From assembly GCF_004000745.1 (NCBI RefSeq), contig NZ_BILV01000022.1:1-64000 (forward strand): a DNA stretch of 64,000 nt. The letters are read 5' to 3'. Shown here piece after piece: positions 35,888 through 44,700 of this stretch (its first letter is position 1; the number at the start of each line of letters is the position of its first letter). The notes under the pieces are model-generated. The model was not told the origin of the DNA and did no database searches. It saw only the letters and a list, made by a program, of their open reading frames with translations. The DNA comes from Paenibacillus barengoltzii NBRC 101215. Lineage in GTDB: Bacteria > Bacillota > Bacilli > Paenibacillales > Paenibacillaceae. A program made the position numbers and the translations under genes.

Positions 35888-35911
35888 CCTGTCCATGCCC
35901 CTATCGACTAC

Positions 35912-35946
35912 AAAATCCCTTGCCCCAAGCGGACAAGGGATTTTAT
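35912..35946 (+). terminator. Terminator of pepF
   Basis: AAAATCCCTTG pairs with CAAGGGATTTT. Confidence 0.8.
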
Positions 35947-35972
35947 ACTGTCCTAGAAGGAGGTGTACCCTC

Positions 35973-36344
35973 ATGAAAATCCAATGGTCCCTAATTCTGG
36001 CTTTAGTCTTTGCCTTGATTACCGCCGTATTTGCGGTGATCAACGTCGATCCGGTGCAGGTCAATTTACTGTTTGGCTCCGTCAGCCTTCCGTTGATTTT
36101 GCTGATCCTCGGCAGTACGCTGCTTGGCGGTATCATCGTCGGGGCGTTTGGCATTTACCGCGGCTATCGCCTTCAACGCGAAGTTAAAGGCCTGCATGCG
36201 AAGCTTGTACATATCCAGGAAGCTACCGGCTATGTTTTCCCGGAACCGGAGAAGCCAGAGCGCGGTAAAAAGAAGAAAGCTGCCAGCCATGAAGCTGAAA
36301 CGGAAGCTGAATCGGCGGAGGAGGACTCCCCCATCCAGTCTTAA
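35973..36344 (+). CDS. LapA-domain (DUF1049) membrane protein
   Basis: The 123-residue protein has two transmembrane helices (about residues 5-23 and 38-58), separated by NVDPVQVNLLFGSVSLPL, which is the LapA signature, and a coiled-coil-like then Lys/Glu-rich tail. LapA proteins assist envelope lipid or lipopolysaccharide-like assembly in other bacteria; in Gram-positives the role is unknown. AAGGAGG precedes ATG 35973. Confidence 0.85.
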   Translation: MKIQWSLILALVFALITAVFAVINVDPVQVNLLFGSVSLPLILLILGSTLLGGIIVGAFGIYRGYRLQREVKGLHAKLVHIQEATGYVFPEPEKPERGKKKKAASHEAETEAESAEEDSPIQS

Positions 36345-36384
36345 TGCGGACTAAAGCATCCCACCTATCTTAAGGAGGTTTCCC

Positions 36385-37422
36385 ATGAATATTCAACCGA
36401 ATGAAACCTATATTTTAAATTTTCTCAAAACTTTGCTGGACACCCCAAGCCCAAGCGGCTTTACCCACAATATCATGACGCTTATCGGACGAGAGGCCGA
36501 AGCACTGGGCGTGCCTTGCAGCTTTAATGAAAAAGGCGGCGCGATCCTGACCATTCCTGGACGCGACTCGTCGCGGCGCATCGCCCTCAGCGGCCATGTG
36601 GACACGTTAGGTGCCATGGTGCGCGCCATCCGTTCGAACGGTACGCTGGCGATTACCTCGGTTGGCGGGTTCATGATGAACAGTATCGAGAACGAATACT
36701 GCCAAATCCACACCCGCAGCGGACGGGTATATACCGGCACGATCCTGTCGACCCATCCTTCCGTTCACGTCTACAGTGACGCCCGCGATTTCAAACGCGA
36801 GGAGAAGAACATGGAGGTCCGGATCGATGAGGTGGTGGAAAATAAAGAGGACGTGCTGAAGCTTGGGATCGGGGTCGGCGACTTCATTTCGTTTGATGCC
36901 CGCGCTGTAATCACGCCTAGCGGATTCATTAAATCCCGTCATCTGGACGACAAAGCCAGTGTAGCGGCCTTGTTCGGGCTGATCGAATCGATCCGCCGCG
37001 AAGGCTGGACGCCGCGCCATGATCTGGTGTTCCTCATCTCCAACTATGAGGAAGTGGGACACGGTGCCTCCTGGATTCCGGACGGCGTGAACGAAATGAT
37101 CGCCGTTGACATGGGCGCCATGGGCGATGATCTGAGCTGCAAAGAGACCGATGTCTCCATTTGCGCCAAGGACTCCAGCGGCCCTTATGATTATGAGATG
37201 ACCACTCGGCTGATTGAACTGGCCAAAGGCCTTGGCATCCCGCATGCCGTTGATATTTATCCGTATTACGGCTCGGATGCCTCGGCTTCCTTGCGGGGCG
37301 GCCACAATATCCGCGCCGCGCTGATCGGACCGGGTGTGCATGCCTCGCACGCTATGGAGCGGACGCATAAACTGGCGGTCATCAATACGACTCGCCTGCT
37401 TGCAGCTTATGTTGCCGATTAA
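36385..37422 (+). CDS. M42-family aminopeptidase
   Basis: The 345-residue metallopeptidase shows the co-catalytic metal ligands of the family: LSGHVDTLG (His, Asp), SRHLDDKASVA (bridging Asp), NYEEVGHGAS (catalytic Glu-Glu), AVDMGAMG (Asp) and GVHASHAMERTH (His). M42 enzymes (PepA/FrvX-like, YhfE-like) are cytosolic dodecamers that trim peptides. It lies in a row with pepF, LapA and NAGPA genes on the same strand; the NAGPA gene overlaps its end by 14 nt, so translation is coupled. Confidence 0.92.
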   Translation: MNIQPNETYILNFLKTLLDTPSPSGFTHNIMTLIGREAEALGVPCSFNEKGGAILTIPGRDSSRRIALSGHVDTLGAMVRAIRSNGTLAITSVGGFMMNSIENEYCQIHTRSGRVYTGTILSTHPSVHVYSDARDFKREEKNMEVRIDEVVENKEDVLKLGIGVGDFISFDARAVITPSGFIKSRHLDDKASVAALFGLIESIRREGWTPRHDLVFLISNYEEVGHGASWIPDGVNEMIAVDMGAMGDDLSCKETDVSICAKDSSGPYDYEMTTRLIELAKGLGIPHAVDIYPYYGSDASASLRGGHNIRAALIGPGVHASHAMERTHKLAVINTTRLLAAYVAD

Positions 37423-38182
37423 GGAGCAACGCTGGGGAATCGCCATGGCTTCGGTCATGGCGATTTTTCTCATCATCCTGCTGATGATGAGCTGGGGCAG
37501 CCGCTACCTGATCCCCCGCCATTATGAATATCATGAGCTTACCGCAGCAAACGGTGTCAAACTGCATGCCTTAGTCGCCGATCCGGAGCGAATTGAACTG
37601 CGGGCGGCGGATCAGCCGTTGGGACGTTACCGCGTGTATGGGATGAACGGCGGTTTCTTCTATAACGATGCTGTGTTGTCGCTGGCAGTAAACAACGATC
37701 AGCCGGTGCAAGGCACGGCAGGCTCCTACGGCTCCGGCTGGTTTAACGCCAAATACGCCCGCGGCACGCTCGTCTGGGACGGCGCTGCGGGCAGCTTCTC
37801 GGTGCAGGTGGTCTCCGCCGCAAGCGAGCTGGCCGTTACGGACCGCACCCGCTATTTTGCCCAAGGCGGCGTCAGCATGAAGCTGCCGGATGACGCTGGA
37901 TGGCGGGCCGCAGCGGTAGAAGCCGAGCACCTGCCGAATCCCGATGAGAACCGGCTCCGCTCCGGTCTCGCGTATGATGCCAGCGGCCGGCTGTGGCTGA
38001 TCGTCACCCCCACCCGCTGCACCGCCGAAGCGTTCCGCACCGCCGTCAAGTCCGCCCTGGCCGACGGCGGGCTCGTCGACGGCATCTTCCTCGACGGCGA
38101 CGGCTCCGCGCAGCTAAACGCCGCCGAAACCAAGCTAAACGGCGATTCCCGGGATTTGCGGCAGATGATTGTGATTCGGTGA
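37409..38182 (+). CDS. Phosphodiester glycosidase (NAGPA domain) membrane-anchored protein
   Basis: The 257-residue protein starts MLPIKEQRWGIAMASVMAIF with an N-terminal anchor (about residues 12-30) and a NAGPA domain from about residue 60, including YGMNGGFFY, AQGGVSMKL and DGIFLDGDGSAQLNA (the catalytic-core signature). NAGPA enzymes remove N-acetylglucosamine linked through phosphodiester bonds; in Bacillus related proteins act on the cell wall. ATG 37409 overlaps the M42 stop; ATG 37445 (GGGGAATCGCC upstream) is an alternative. Confidence 0.82.
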   Translation: MLPIKEQRWGIAMASVMAIFLIILLMMSWGSRYLIPRHYEYHELTAANGVKLHALVADPERIELRAADQPLGRYRVYGMNGGFFYNDAVLSLAVNNDQPVQGTAGSYGSGWFNAKYARGTLVWDGAAGSFSVQVVSAASELAVTDRTRYFAQGGVSMKLPDDAGWRAAAVEAEHLPNPDENRLRSGLAYDASGRLWLIVTPTRCTAEAFRTAVKSALADGGLVDGIFLDGDGSAQLNAAETKLNGDSRDLRQMIVIR

Positions 38183-38267
38183 GACCTAACTTGGCGGAAT
38201 ATGGACGTTAGCAAAGTTTTAGGTTGGGCTGTATGGTAGATTTATGGTAAGTTTATTAATGTTATAC

Positions 38268-38307
38268 AAAAACGCCTATTCGTTTAAAAGAACGAATAGG
38301 CGTTTTT
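38268..38307. terminator. Bidirectional terminator after the NAGPA gene and the signal-peptide gene
   Basis: AAAAACGCCTATTCGTT pairs perfectly with AACGAATAGGCGTTTTT around a five-nt loop, with T-runs on both sides. Confidence 0.9.
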
Positions 38308-38330
38308 CGTTGTCCATATGTATGCAGAAA

Positions 38331-38450
38331 TTAAAAGCCACCATGCATATCAAAAGTTGATACAGTTGGTTTCTCTGGATGAACGCTACCAGGTGAAACA
38401 ACTAATAAAGATAACAGAACCGCAAAAACAACAATGAATTTGGATTTCAT
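38331..38450 (-). CDS. Exported signalling pro-peptide (AloP/Phr-type), 39 residues
   Basis: The ORF begins MKSKFIVVFAVLLSLLVV, a classic signal sequence with two lysines and a 14-residue hydrophobic core, then a short polar tail (residues 19-39: SPGSVHPEKP, then TVST, ending TFDMHGGF). Its ATG overlaps the receptor TGA as ATGA, and GAGGTGA lies upstream inside the receptor gene. The layout is that of RRNPP communication peptides: secreted, cleaved outside, and re-imported as a short C-terminal peptide. The last 5-8 residues are the best candidate for the mature signal. A terminator follows. Confidence 0.8.
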   Translation of the reverse strand: MKSKFIVVFAVLLSLLVVSPGSVHPEKPTVSTFDMHGGF

Positions 38451-39814
38451 ATACCTCTATTCACCTCACAAACGATAGTTTTATACTTCTGGCATATTTC
38501 CTGGGAAGCCATATCTCTATGATGTTCAAATAATACCATAAAACTGATAATGAGTTCCTTATTATTCATTATAATTGAATTTTCCAGTCCTTGCATCAGA
38601 AAATTAAAACCTTTAATGTAATCCTTTCTTTGTAAATAGTAAAAGGTGAGATTATATATGAATCTGTTGTACTTGTCGGGTAAGACCTGATTATTATACA
38701 GATCATTTGACTTTTTGTGGTTGATATATGCGTCTATTTCTGAATTAAATTGGTGAAGTATGAAGTCAACGTTTATCTGATGTAGGTTTGCAGCACGCAT
38801 AATATTTAAAAGGGCAAGAATAATTTCATCCGGATTTTCTTGAGCAAACGATACGTATTCTTGTAAAACTTCAATCTGACCTGTCATCAGTTTATAGACA
38901 TATAAATTAGCCTTCGCCCATTTTTCAAATAAACCTAACCAGCGAATTGTATCCTGATCAGTTTCCTGGACCCAACTTAAATCGGCGTAATCATTTGTAT
39001 ATTTCAAAGCTTGATCATAATCTCCTCTACCCTCGCAAGCTTCCCCACATAACAATTTGGCATACGCAATGTAAGCAAACAATGGCCCATTTAACTTCTT
39101 CTGTAATTCCAAAATTTCTTTATTTGAGCGTCGTTTACTGAAATAGATTATGCTAGCTTTATGTTCCATCTCCTTAGCAAAATCCTCAAGCCGGTCCCAC
39201 TGACGAAGCGAACGGTATAAATTTGCCAAATCCTTCAGCGCATCCAACTGCGTAACCTCATCCAGCCGATCTACGTAGGGTTCAAATTGGTAAGCAATTT
39301 TGAGATTGTGAGCCTGGTCCGACCCAATCCGAATCTTAAACAGCCGATACTGGCATAAAGCTAACCGCTCAGAATGTTGCTTTGTTTCGCTCATGGCCAC
39401 ATTTTCATACAGAATCTCCGCAGCACCATATAATCCCTTCTCATAAAACTCCTCGGCCAGCTCGAATAAGGACGTAGAGTACGTCAAATTATCCAACAGC
39501 ATGCATATCGTTCTGCGAATGCAATCCAGCTTGTTCAATTCAGCACATTTCCGAAGGAAAGGGGCCACTCTCCGCCAATCTGGATTTCTCTCTTGCAGAT
39601 AATCGTTAATATAATGCTCATAAAAATGCCCCATGGGTAAGCCCATGATCTCCGTAATTCGATCCAAATGATCGATGGTTAAGGTGCGGTTACCATTGAG
39701 AATATAACTTAACGTCCCCGCATTAATATTTAATTTGGCAGAGAATTGACTTAAACTTAACTCATTTTCTTTCATAAAGCAGTGAACTTCCGCCAGAATC
39801 GTTGCTGTACTCAT
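38447..39814 (-). CDS. HTH-TPR transcriptional regulator (RRNPP/AimR-Alo-like receptor)
   Basis: The 455-residue protein has an N-terminal XRE-type HTH (residues 1-65; SLSQFSAKLNINAGTLSYILNGNRTL) and a long helical array of TPR-like repeats (LYGAAEILYENVAMSETKQ; LDALKDLANLYRSLRQWDRLEDF; FIYNLTFYYLQRKDYIKGFN). Size and order match RRNPP peptide receptors, which bind an imported peptide in the TPR groove to change DNA binding. ATG 39814 follows GGTGAG; GTG 39829 is possible. Base composition is markedly more AT-rich than in neighbouring genes, suggesting acquisition. Coupled to the peptide gene by ATGA. Confidence 0.88.
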   Translation of the reverse strand: MSTATILAEVHCFMKENELSLSQFSAKLNINAGTLSYILNGNRTLTIDHLDRITEIMGLPMGHFYEHYINDYLQERNPDWRRVAPFLRKCAELNKLDCIRRTICMLLDNLTYSTSLFELAEEFYEKGLYGAAEILYENVAMSETKQHSERLALCQYRLFKIRIGSDQAHNLKIAYQFEPYVDRLDEVTQLDALKDLANLYRSLRQWDRLEDFAKEMEHKASIIYFSKRRSNKEILELQKKLNGPLFAYIAYAKLLCGEACEGRGDYDQALKYTNDYADLSWVQETDQDTIRWLGLFEKWAKANLYVYKLMTGQIEVLQEYVSFAQENPDEIILALLNIMRAANLHQINVDFILHQFNSEIDAYINHKKSNDLYNNQVLPDKYNRFIYNLTFYYLQRKDYIKGFNFLMQGLENSIIMNNKELIISFMVLFEHHRDMASQEICQKYKTIVCEVNRGI

Positions 39815-39924
39815 TGGCTTTCTCACCACACATTCTTTAGATAAAATGAGGTTGGAATTATATGTATGAAATAAATATATCTTGTTTTCATACTATGGTC
39901 AATTTTGGTATTTTACAAGGAAGT

Positions 39925-40035
39925 AAAAAAATCCTTGCTCTCCCTATTAAGAGACTGCAAGGATTTTACTATGAAGTTATCCTAGTTGGCGTAAAAAAAT
40001 CCTTCTAATTCCCTCACTATAAGTGAATGTAAGGA
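39925..40035 (-). terminator. Two tandem, related terminator-like hairpins upstream of the receptor gene
   Basis: On the minus strand ATCCTTGC/GCAAGGAT followed by T7 lies at 39925-39967, and TCCTT/AAGGA with an inner TCACT-TAT-AGTGA hairpin followed by T7 lies at 39993-40035. Both share GTAAAAAAATCCTT at the same end, so they look duplicated. Both precede the receptor gene in its reading direction. Confidence 0.6.
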
Positions 40036-40070
40036 CTATTGTTGTGGGCTCTTTTCTGTTATCGGCGAGC

Positions 40071-40131
40071 AAAAAACCTTTAAGCCGCCATATCCCGCCC
40101 ACTCGAACCGGTTTGTGCTTAAAGGTTTTTT
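40071..40131 (-). terminator. Long-loop hairpin, probable terminator of the ABC-F gene
   Basis: A 15-bp perfect inverted repeat (AAAAAACCTTTAAGC / GCTTAAAGGTTTTTT) encloses a 31-nt loop. It has T-runs both ways and lies about 280 bp beyond the ABC-F stop. Confidence 0.6.
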
Positions 40132-40134
40132 ATT

Positions 40135-40312
40135 ATATATGAAAAATCGAATAGAATTCGCCCGTTTTGACGATTTCGCCGAAATCTATATGAAATTTCA
40201 TATACATTTCGGCTTCCGAACCGCAAATCCCTCAATTCTATATGAAAAATCGAGTAGATTACGGGCGATCACCGCATAATAGAGGAAATGTACGCGAAAA
40301 ATCGAGTACAAT
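40135..40312. repeat. Short interspersed repeat, three copies
   Basis: TATATGAAAAATCGA(A/G)TAGA occurs at 40136 and again at 40239, with a diverged copy (TACGCGAAAAATCGAGTACA) at 40291. ATATGAAATTTCATAT-like palindromic sequence lies between. The stretch 39830-40412 holds only these repeats and hairpins; I see no coding there. Confidence 0.75.
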
Positions 40313-40412
40313 TGGGGTGGCTATCATTCCTGCACCTGTTGCAAGTACAACATCCAAGGCTGGACTGAAATTGCAGCGCAGCGCCCAAGTGCATGAAAAC
40401 TCACAACCACCC

Positions 40413-42395
40413 TCACCCGTTCCGTTGGGCTTCGATCTTCTCTGCCAGCTCATTCAGATACGTCCAACGCTCCATCAGGCGGTCCAGCTCCGCCTCCGCT
40501 TCCTGCTGTTGTTGCATCAGCTCTTGCAGGCGAACCGCATCGCTCGCCGCCGCTTCCATTTCCTCGGAAATAGCGGCAAGACGTTGCTCGGCGGCCTCGA
40601 TGGTCGCGTCGATCGTTTCGAACTCCCGTTGCTCGTTATAGCTGAACTTCAGCTTCTCCCCGCGCCCCGCATTGCGGTTGCCCGTGTTGGCATCGGTTGC
40701 TGAACCTCCGGAAGCCACAGCATCCGAAGTGCCGGCTTTCCGCGAGCCTGAACCCGCTGAACTGCCTTCGCTCCCTTTTCCAGCACCATGCGCATCGCTG
40801 CCCTGTGTCCGTTCCTCGTAATCGCTGTAGTCACCCACATGAACAGCAATGACTCCGCCACCCTCAAATGCCATAATCTTATCCACGGTACGGTCAAGGA
40901 AATACCGGTCATGGGAGACCACAAACACGGCGCCGGGGAACTCGTCCAAATACGCCTCCAGCACGGTTAACGTCTGAATATCGAGGTCGTTGGTCGGTTC
41001 GTCTAACAGCAAAACGTTAGGCGCTCCCATCAGCACGCGCAGCAGATACAGCCGCCGCTTCTCACCGCCTGACAGCTTGCCGATTGGCGTCCATTGCATG
41101 TCCGGCGGGAACAAGAAGCGCTCTAGCATTTGCGAGGCGGTAATCCGCGAGCCGTCCGCCGTCGTCACTACCTCTGCCGCTTCCTTGATATATTCGATCA
41201 CCCGTTGCTGGCTGTCCATTTCCTGATGCTCCTGAGTAAAATAACCCAGCTTCACCGTCTGGCCCAGCACAATTTGACCGGCATCCGGCTCAATTCGCCC
41301 GGCGATCATGTTCAGCAGCGTCGACTTCCCGCTGCCGTTGGGACCCACAATCCCAACACGGTCTCCCGGGACCGCCGTGTAGGTCAGATCGCCGATGAGC
41401 AACCGGCCTTCGATCGATTTGCGCAGCCCTTCGATCTCCAAAATTTTGCGTCCCAACCGCGTTGAAGCCACTGAGATTTCGAGGTTATCGCTTTTGTATT
41501 CCGTCTTGGCCGCTTGCAGCTTCTCAAACCGTTCAATCCGCGCTTTCTGCTTCGTCGAGCGTGCCTTGGCTCCGCGGCGGATCCAGGCGAGCTCACCCCG
41601 CAGCAAATTTTGCCGTTTCTGTTCGGAGGCCGCTTCTCGCTCCTCACGCTCGCTCTTGAGCTCCAGAAAACGGCTGTAATTCGCCTCGTAGCGGAACAAC
41701 CGGCCGTGATCCAGCTCCAGCATTACGTTGCAGACGCGGTCCAAAAAATAGCGATCATGCGTAATCAAGAGCAACGCCCCACGCCGTTTCTGAAGATACG
41801 ACTCCAGCCAAGCAACAGATTCATTGTCGATGTGGTTGGTGGGCTCGTCCATAATCAAGAGCTCCGATGGAAGGATTAACGCCGAAGCAAGCGCAACGCG
41901 CTTTCGCTGCCCTCCGGACAAGCTGCCCATATTCTGAGTAAAATCGGTGATGCCCAGCTTGGACAAGACGCTTTTGGCCTCACTGACCAGAGTCCAGGTC
42001 TGCAATCGGTCCATCTCCTGGGACAGCCGCGTCAGTTCCGCTTGCCGCCCTGCATCCCCCGGCTCCCGTTCCAGCGCTTCCTCGGCCTCCATATAAGCGG
42101 ACACCACCTGAAGCTCAGGCCCGCCGCCTTGGAACACGCCGCGCAACACAGAAATGTCCGGGTCATATTCGGGATTTTGCGCCAGAAATGTCACGCGGAC
42201 ATCCCGGTTAATGGCGACTTTGCCGGAGTCGGCTTGTTCCAGACCGGCGATCACCTTCAGAAACGTAGATTTACCCGTTCCGTTGACGCCGATGATGCCG
42301 ATTTTATCGTTTTCGTCCATCCCAAAGGAAGCGTCCTGAAACAGCACTTTCTCCCCATAGGTTTTGGTCAGATGCTCCACCGTTAATATGTTCAT
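40413..42395 (-). CDS. ABC-F family ATPase (Uup-like)
   Basis: The 660-residue soluble protein has two nucleotide-binding domains: Walker A GVNGTGKST and GPNGSGKST, signatures LSGGQRKRVALASAL and LSGGEKRRLYLLRVL, and Walker B LLIMDEPTNHID and VLLLDEPTNDLD. The ABC-F linker with EREAASEQKRQNLLRGELAWIRRG-like charged helix lies between. The C-terminal domain after about residue 575 (coiled coil after FSYNEQREFETID) is as in Uup. Uup-type proteins act on ribosomes and branched DNA intermediates. A Gly/Ser/Ala-rich linker (about 533-565) precedes the coiled coil. Confidence 0.9.
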   Translation of the reverse strand: MNILTVEHLTKTYGEKVLFQDASFGMDENDKIGIIGVNGTGKSTFLKVIAGLEQADSGKVAINRDVRVTFLAQNPEYDPDISVLRGVFQGGGPELQVVSAYMEAEEALEREPGDAGRQAELTRLSQEMDRLQTWTLVSEAKSVLSKLGITDFTQNMGSLSGGQRKRVALASALILPSELLIMDEPTNHIDNESVAWLESYLQKRRGALLLITHDRYFLDRVCNVMLELDHGRLFRYEANYSRFLELKSEREEREAASEQKRQNLLRGELAWIRRGAKARSTKQKARIERFEKLQAAKTEYKSDNLEISVASTRLGRKILEIEGLRKSIEGRLLIGDLTYTAVPGDRVGIVGPNGSGKSTLLNMIAGRIEPDAGQIVLGQTVKLGYFTQEHQEMDSQQRVIEYIKEAAEVVTTADGSRITASQMLERFLFPPDMQWTPIGKLSGGEKRRLYLLRVLMGAPNVLLLDEPTNDLDIQTLTVLEAYLDEFPGAVFVVSHDRYFLDRTVDKIMAFEGGGVIAVHVGDYSDYEERTQGSDAHGAGKGSEGSSAGSGSRKAGTSDAVASGGSATDANTGNRNAGRGEKLKFSYNEQREFETIDATIEAAEQRLAAISEEMEAAASDAVRLQELMQQQQEAEAELDRLMERWTYLNELAEKIEAQRNG

Positions 42396-42410
42396 GCTCG
42401 AATCCCTACT

Positions 42411-43244
42411 TTATCCTATCATCCCGATTCCCCAAGCCAGCAAACCCGCCGCCAGGGAACTGAGTAAATTCACCATATCATTATCCATCCAGCGAAAACC
42501 TCGCAGCACCACGGTCTCCTGACCGCAATGCGTCGCCACCTCAACCTCTTTGCCGCAAACGACGCAGCGATGCATATATTGAACCGTCGCGCCCAGCCAG
42601 GAGTCGGCAAAAGCCCCGGCCAAGCCGGAAATCCCGCCGATCAGCCCCCATTTCACCAGCGCAAGCAACGCGGAACCTACTCCGGCATAAGTGTCATCTC
42701 CGGTCCACATGCGCAGCAGCCATGCAGCCCCGCCGATGCATACGGCCCCGGCCAGCGCCGCCGTGCTACCCAGCAGCGTCACCCCGCCTGATGTTCCTGG
42801 AGGAACCCGGCGGCCGTTCAGAATCGAACGCGGCTCGCTTTTGCTAAGGCCGCCCCATTCCGTTGCCCACGTGTCCGCCGTTACCGCAGCCATGGTGCCA
42901 ACGAAGAAGTAAGCCCATGCCGGATCCGGCCAAAACAGGTTGCCAAGGCAAGCCAGCATCCCCAGCCCGCCGTTCGCCAGCACCTGCCCCGCGTCCCGGC
43001 GACCGCTCTTGGCATACGATTTTTCTAGCTCCGCCTTACGATCCCCGCGAAAATGCGAAAAGACCGACGAGCTGACGAAAAATAGCAGCAAGATCCCAAA
43101 CCAGAACAAGTTGCCGGCCCCGTAGTATACGGTTCCCATGATCCATGCGGCCAGCATGCCGGAGAGCGATAACGATCGCTTCTTATAGGCGGCTGCAGAC
43201 ACGATTAGGGCGCAGAGCGCCCCAATAAACCAATCCATCATCAT
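42411..43244 (-). CDS. DUF92 family membrane protein
   Basis: The 277-residue protein has six or more hydrophobic segments and the DUF92 landmarks AAVTADTWATEWG, GTSGGVTLLGSTAA and GAFADSWLGATVQ. A Cys pair (CVVCGKE) and CxxET follow. Homologues (TMEM19-type) are sometimes involved in phytol/isoprenoid phosphorylation in plants and cyanobacteria; here the role is unknown. ATG 43244 overlaps the FAH stop by 4 nt, so it is coupled. Confidence 0.88.
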   Translation of the reverse strand: MMMDWFIGALCALIVSAAAYKKRSLSLSGMLAAWIMGTVYYGAGNLFWFGILLLFFVSSSVFSHFRGDRKAELEKSYAKSGRRDAGQVLANGGLGMLACLGNLFWPDPAWAYFFVGTMAAVTADTWATEWGGLSKSEPRSILNGRRVPPGTSGGVTLLGSTAALAGAVCIGGAAWLLRMWTGDDTYAGVGSALLALVKWGLIGGISGLAGAFADSWLGATVQYMHRCVVCGKEVEVATHCGQETVVLRGFRWMDNDMVNLLSSLAAGLLAWGIGMIG

Positions 43245-43882
43245 TTTGCCGAAGGACCGACAGCCACTGTGCAACTGCCCAGCACTTTGTCGCCGTAGGA
43301 CAGCTCCAGCTTGTCCCCTTGATATACCGGGCCGACCCCTTCAGGCGTTCCGGTGAAAATCAAATCTCCTTCTCCCAGCCCGTAGTGTTCCGCGATATAA
43401 TCCACAATTTGCTGCAGCGGGAAAATCATCCGACTGATATTGCCGCGCTGTACAATCTCCCCATTCTTCCGCAGCACAAAATCTTCATTCGCCGTCTCCA
43501 CCTCTCCGGGAAAAGCGATATATGGCGTGATTGGTGCCGATTGCAGGAAGCCTTTGGCCGGCATCCAAGGATTCCCCTTATCTTTGACGATGTTCTGTAC
43601 GTCACGCAGCGTGAAGTCGATCCCAAACGCGATCACATCCACCAACTCGTCAACCGTCATCCCCGGCTTATAATCGCGGGCGATCCGCAGCACCAGTTCC
43701 GCTTCATAATGCACCGAGCCCCGGTCTGCCGGAAGTTCCAGCCCTCTGCCGTCCATGGCAGTCACCGCGTGGGATGGTTTCAGGAAGATCATCGGCTCAG
43801 TGGGCACCTCATTGCCAAGCTCCTCAGCATGTGCCCGGTAATTTCGGCCTACGCAATACACATTAGCGATTAATTTGTTCAT
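43241..43882 (-). CDS. Fumarylacetoacetate hydrolase family protein
   Basis: The 213-residue protein has the FAH core: VGRNYRAHAEELGNEVPTEP, HYEAELVLRI (metal Glu), FGIDFTLRDVQ (metal Asp) and FTGTPEGVGPV. Small FAH proteins act as oxaloacetate decarboxylases or acylpyruvases. It overlaps the GDPD gene by 20 nt and the DUF92 gene by 4 nt, forming a coupled cluster. AAGGAG lies before ATG 43882. Confidence 0.9.
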   Translation of the reverse strand: MNKLIANVYCVGRNYRAHAEELGNEVPTEPMIFLKPSHAVTAMDGRGLELPADRGSVHYEAELVLRIARDYKPGMTVDELVDVIAFGIDFTLRDVQNIVKDKGNPWMPAKGFLQSAPITPYIAFPGEVETANEDFVLRKNGEIVQRGNISRMIFPLQQIVDYIAEHYGLGEGDLIFTGTPEGVGPVYQGDKLELSYGDKVLGSCTVAVGPSAK

Positions 43883-44663
43883 CGTTATCTTCTCCTTCAG
43901 GGGATTGTGGTTTCCCAATCGATTTTTTCACTTTCCCGTTTCCGATCGCTTGACGCCAAACATCCGGCCGATTCGTGCATAGCAAGATGTCCGGATGCAT
44001 CGCCGCCACCTTCCGCAGCGACTTCACATCATCCATCGTCCAAGCCATCACTTCAATGCCGTGTTTGAACGCTTTGGCAGCCAACTCTGCGGTTAATGCC
44101 CGATAATAAATCGATAAGAACGAACAGTGCAACAGCTTCAGCCGCAACAACAAATCTTTGGGCTGCCGGTCGATGATCAGCCCCGTGCGAATTCCTCGGC
44201 CAATCTCCTTGATCTTCGCCAGAATCCGCGGTTCAAACGAAGTCAGCACCACCTCGTGCTCCATATGCCGCCGTTTGACCGCAGCGACCACCTTCTCCTC
44301 CAATCCCGGGTACATATTCCCTTCGGTCTTGATTTCGAGATTGACCCGCAGCCGTCCGGCGACAGCATCGAGAAATTCATCGAGGCTTGGCAGCCGCTCT
44401 CCGCGGTAAGCCTTGGATTTCCAACTCCCCGCATCCAACGTTTGCAGTTCCGCCCAAGTCTTGTCCTTGACCGGTCCCTTTCCGTTTGTCGTGCGGTTCA
44501 GCGTAAAATCATGAATCAACAAAGGCACGCCGTCCTTTGAACATTGTACATCAACTTCGATCCAGTGGACATCCTCCTGCTCCATGGCAAGCTGGACCGC
44601 AGCCATCGTGTTCTCCGGAGCAATTCCTGAGAAGCCGCGATGAGCAACACATGGGTTACGCAT
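43863..44663 (-). CDS. Glycerophosphodiester phosphodiesterase
   Basis: The 266-residue protein begins MRNPCVAHRGFSGIAPENTM, containing the HRG/PENT metal signature; VDVQCSKDGVPLLIHD holds the second ligands. It hydrolyses glycerophosphodiesters to glycerol-3-phosphate. There is no signal peptide, so it is cytosolic. AAGGAGGCG precedes ATG 44663; the frame to 44714 is not needed. Confidence 0.92.
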   Translation of the reverse strand: MRNPCVAHRGFSGIAPENTMAAVQLAMEQEDVHWIEVDVQCSKDGVPLLIHDFTLNRTTNGKGPVKDKTWAELQTLDAGSWKSKAYRGERLPSLDEFLDAVAGRLRVNLEIKTEGNMYPGLEEKVVAAVKRRHMEHEVVLTSFEPRILAKIKEIGRGIRTGLIIDRQPKDLLLRLKLLHCSFLSIYYRALTAELAAKAFKHGIEVMAWTMDDVKSLRKVAAMHPDILLCTNRPDVWRQAIGNGKVKKSIGKPQSPEGEDNDEQINR

Positions 44664-44700
44664 GCTCTCGCCTCCTTCTGATTGGAAACGATCCTTCCAC

